Position numbers and translations under genes: made by a program
Shown: positions 39,994 through 42,193 of the stretch, piece after piece
Numbering within the stretch: position 1 is the first letter of the stretch
Layout: every line of letters starts with the position of its first letter
Notes under the pieces: generated by a model
Seen by the model: the letters and a program-made list of their open reading frames with translations, nothing else
Told to the model about the DNA's origin: nothing
The model's database searches: none
Assembly: GCA_023404345.1 (NCBI GenBank)
Contig: JAEYCB010000040.1
Span: 1 to 42,193, forward strand
Source: Bacillota bacterium
GTDB taxonomy: Bacteria; Bacillota; Clostridia; Christensenellales; Aristaeellaceae
Length of the DNA stretch: 42,193 nt
Direction: 5' to 3'

Positions 39994-41373
39994 TCAGCCT
40001 ACCACAGCGAGGGCCTGCATCAGCGTGTCCACACCCGTCATTCGTACCCCGTCGATGGGACGAAGACGCTTGAGATTCTGCCGGGGCAACAGAATATCCG
40101 TAAAGCCCAGCCGGACACATTCGGCCACACGCCGTTCGGCCTGCGCCACAGGACGGACCTCGCCGCAGAGGCCCACCTCACCCATGACGCTGAGGGTGGG
40201 GGAAAGTGTAAAGCCCATTAGGCTGGAGGCCACAGCCACGCACACGGCCAGATCGGCCGCGGGATCGCTCAGAGCCAGGCCCCCTGCTACGTTGATATAC
40301 ACATCCTGATCGAACAGCTTTTTACCGGCGCGCTTTTCCATCACCGCCAGAAGCAAGGCCACGCGGCTGGAATCCATGCCGTCCACCGTGCGCTTGGGCA
40401 CAGAATAGAACGACCGGGCTGCCAGGGCCTGCAGATCACACAAGATGGGACGGCTGCCCTGAAGCGTACACAGAACCACACTGCCGCTGATGCCGCGGGC
40501 GCGCTGGCTGAGGAGACTTTCGCTGGGGTTAGCCACAGGCACCATACCTTCGGCGCGCATTTCAAAGACGCCCAACTCGTTGACCGAGCCAAAGCGATTC
40601 TTTACCGCGCGGAGCAGTCGGTATTCATGTTGGCGGTCGCCCTCGAAGTAGAGCACCGCATCCACCATGTGCTCCAGCACACGGGGACCGGCGAGACTGC
40701 CTTCCTTTGTAACGTGTCCCACGATAAATACAGAGGTGCCTGTTTCCTTTGCGAAGCGCACGATTGCACCCGCGCTCTGCCTTACCTGCGACACGCTGCC
40801 CGGCGCACTTGCACTATCCTGTGATACCATGGTCTGGATAGAGTCGATGACCAGAACATCGGGCTGCAATCGGCCGCATTTTTCCAGCACGCTTTCCACG
40901 TCGTTTTCGGTAAGCACGTAAAGCGTTTCCTGAGGAACGCCAATGCGTGAGGCGCGCATCTTGATCTGATGGGCGCTTTCCTCGCCGCTAACGTAGAGCA
41001 CACGGCACTGTTGGCTTAAGCTGCCCGCTACCTGCAAAAGCAGCGTGCTTTTGCCAATGCCCGGATCACCGCCGATGAGAATGGCGCTGCCCGGTACCAG
41101 ACCGCCCCCCAGCACTCGGTCCAACTCCTCATTGCCTGTGGAGGACCGGGGCATGGAGCGCTCCTGCACCTGACTTAACGGAATGGCTTCGCTTTTTTGG
41201 GCGGTCTGATACCGAGCCGCCTTCTCGGCGGTTTTGTTGGCAACGGAGGTGGGGGGGACCGTTTTGCGTTCCTCGAAGGTATTCCACTCGCCGCAGTCTG
41301 GACAGCAGCCCAGCCAACGGGCGGTTTCATACCCACAGGAAGCACAGACATAGCAGGTTTTTTCCTTGGCCAA
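39994..41373 (-). CDS. radA: DNA repair protein RadA (Sms)
   Basis: RadA is a RecA-like helicase helping branch migration in recombination. The 459-residue protein has an N-terminal zinc finger (Cys10/13 and Cys24/27), Walker A GGDPGIGKST (102-111), the RadA motif KNRFG (259-263), and a Lon-protease-like C-terminal domain. The start is a TTG seven bases after AGGAG, immediately before the zinc finger; a longer frame to 41580 has no conserved content. It is first of radA-yacL and is divergent from the rRNA operon. Confidence 0.95.
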   Translation of the reverse strand: MAKEKTCYVCASCGYETARWLGCCPDCGEWNTFEERKTVPPTSVANKTAEKAARYQTAQKSEAIPLSQVQERSMPRSSTGNEELDRVLGGGLVPGSAILIGGDPGIGKSTLLLQVAGSLSQQCRVLYVSGEESAHQIKMRASRIGVPQETLYVLTENDVESVLEKCGRLQPDVLVIDSIQTMVSQDSASAPGSVSQVRQSAGAIVRFAKETGTSVFIVGHVTKEGSLAGPRVLEHMVDAVLYFEGDRQHEYRLLRAVKNRFGSVNELGVFEMRAEGMVPVANPSESLLSQRARGISGSVVLCTLQGSRPILCDLQALAARSFYSVPKRTVDGMDSSRVALLLAVMEKRAGKKLFDQDVYINVAGGLALSDPAADLAVCVAVASSLMGFTLSPTLSVMGEVGLCGEVRPVAQAERRVAECVRLGFTDILLPRQNLKRLRPIDGVRMTGVDTLMQALAVVG

Positions 41374-41670
41374 GGGGTTACTCCTGTTCTGCCGCCCGGG
41401 GCGGCATGCGGCTGTCGCGGCGGGCTTGTCCCTATCATACCTTATGGATGGGACGCTACGCCATGACAGGTTTGTGGGAATGATGTCGACCGGGCGAAAA
41501 ATCGTTCGCCGCCGTTCGACAAATGAGTGCAAAAGAATATACAAATTCAGTATACCATAAAACCTAAAGGGAAGCAGCACGGAAAAAGGGAATTTACAGC
41601 GTGTTCATTTGGCTCAAAATAAGGAGAAAACGCTAGCATCAAAAAAATCAAAAAAATTTGAAAAAAGGTG
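41374..41670. other. intergenic region between radA and the rRNA promoter
   Basis: No gene is supported here. The left part is GC-rich and holds a possible minus-strand -10 (TATGAT, about 41435-41440) for radA without a good -35. The right end (about 41636-41668) carries A-tracts (AAAAAAATCAAAAAAATTTG) directly upstream of the rRNA promoter, a likely UP element. Confidence 0.5.
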
Positions 41671-41699
41671 TTGACATAGAATCCGAACAGTGGTATTAT
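41671..41699 (+). promoter_or_regulatory. rRNA operon promoter
   Basis: TTGACA (41671-41676) and TATTAT (41694-41699) are 17 bp apart, preceded by phased A-tracts. The 16S gene begins about 128 bases downstream, a usual leader length. Confidence 0.85.
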
Positions 41700-41797
41700 A
41701 GACAAGCTCGCTCGAGAGCAACGAACCTTGAAAACGATACAGAGTAAGAAAATAAGGAAGAAACGCAAGCAGTCAATGAATTGAGTGAAAATGCGAG

Positions 41798-41811
41798 CCA
41801 GAGAAATCTGG
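41798..41811 (+). other. rRNA leader hairpin with GAAA tetraloop
   Basis: CCAGA-GAAA-TCTGG forms a small hairpin with a GNRA tetraloop in the pre-16S leader, 16 bases before the mature end. It may belong to the processing stem region. Confidence 0.5.
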
Positions 41812-41826
41812 AGCGTAACAGGAATT

Positions 41827-42193
<367 letters not shown>

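Overview
The window is a chromosomal piece of a Gram-positive, probably spore-forming anaerobe of the Bacillota, class Clostridia. The evidence is strong AGGAGG-type ribosome binding sites, sigma-A promoters with 16-18 bp spacers, a YhcN/YlaJ-type sporulation lipoprotein, a VanW-domain protein, a YacL/RadA pair, and a 16S rRNA 5' end of Clostridia-like appearance at the right edge. I cannot place it below class from sequence alone. Most of the window is visibly GC-rich. One block (about 6.7-14.0 kb) is clearly A+T-rich.

Layout. (1) 1-190: the end of an unidentified plus-strand gene, a possible transporter remnant and a bidirectional terminator. (2) 239-6667, minus strand: a complete arginine operon argG-argC-argJ-argB-argD-argF, making citrulline from glutamate (cyclic acetyl route through ArgJ) and then argininosuccinate; argH is not here. 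Its promoter overlaps paired ARG-box-like repeats. (3) 6822-13823, minus strand: a nine-gene A+T-rich operon encoding a YheO/DauR-type regulator, a RidA-family protein, a polar amino acid ABC importer (binding protein, two permeases, ATPase), a PIG-L/LmbE deacetylase, a SelA/DgaE-like PLP enzyme and a D-amino-acid-type class IV aminotransferase. This looks like a laterally acquired uptake and catabolic system for a D-amino acid or N-acylated amino compound, and is the best candidate here for an undescribed pathway. (4) 14052-16300: serC-serA for serine synthesis. (5) 16489-23096: a PF06541 membrane protein, an MmcQ/YjbR protein, an operon of galactose mutarotase, DUF2804 protein and a secreted protein, a cytidylate-kinase-like protein and guaB.

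(6) 23211-28365: an ECF sigma factor with a membrane-anchored probable anti-sigma protein, an SH3-VanW secreted protein, an Fe-S aldo/keto reductase and the YhcN-like lipoprotein. (7) 28444-33577: a lipoate ligase homologue with an altered active-site lysine and a ferric-iron/spermidine-type ABC importer. (8) 33844-38713: an orphan N-acetyl sugar amidotransferase, a polytopic membrane protein, an antibiotic-resistance-type ABC-F protein behind an attenuator-like leader, and a sugar O-acetyltransferase. (9) 38767-41373: a PIN/TRAM membrane protein and radA. (10) 41671-42193: an rRNA promoter and the first ~367 bases of 16S rRNA, cut by the window edge.

Promoter, terminator and start calls are by eye from spacing and base pairing. 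Family calls are from remembered motifs, with no database search.
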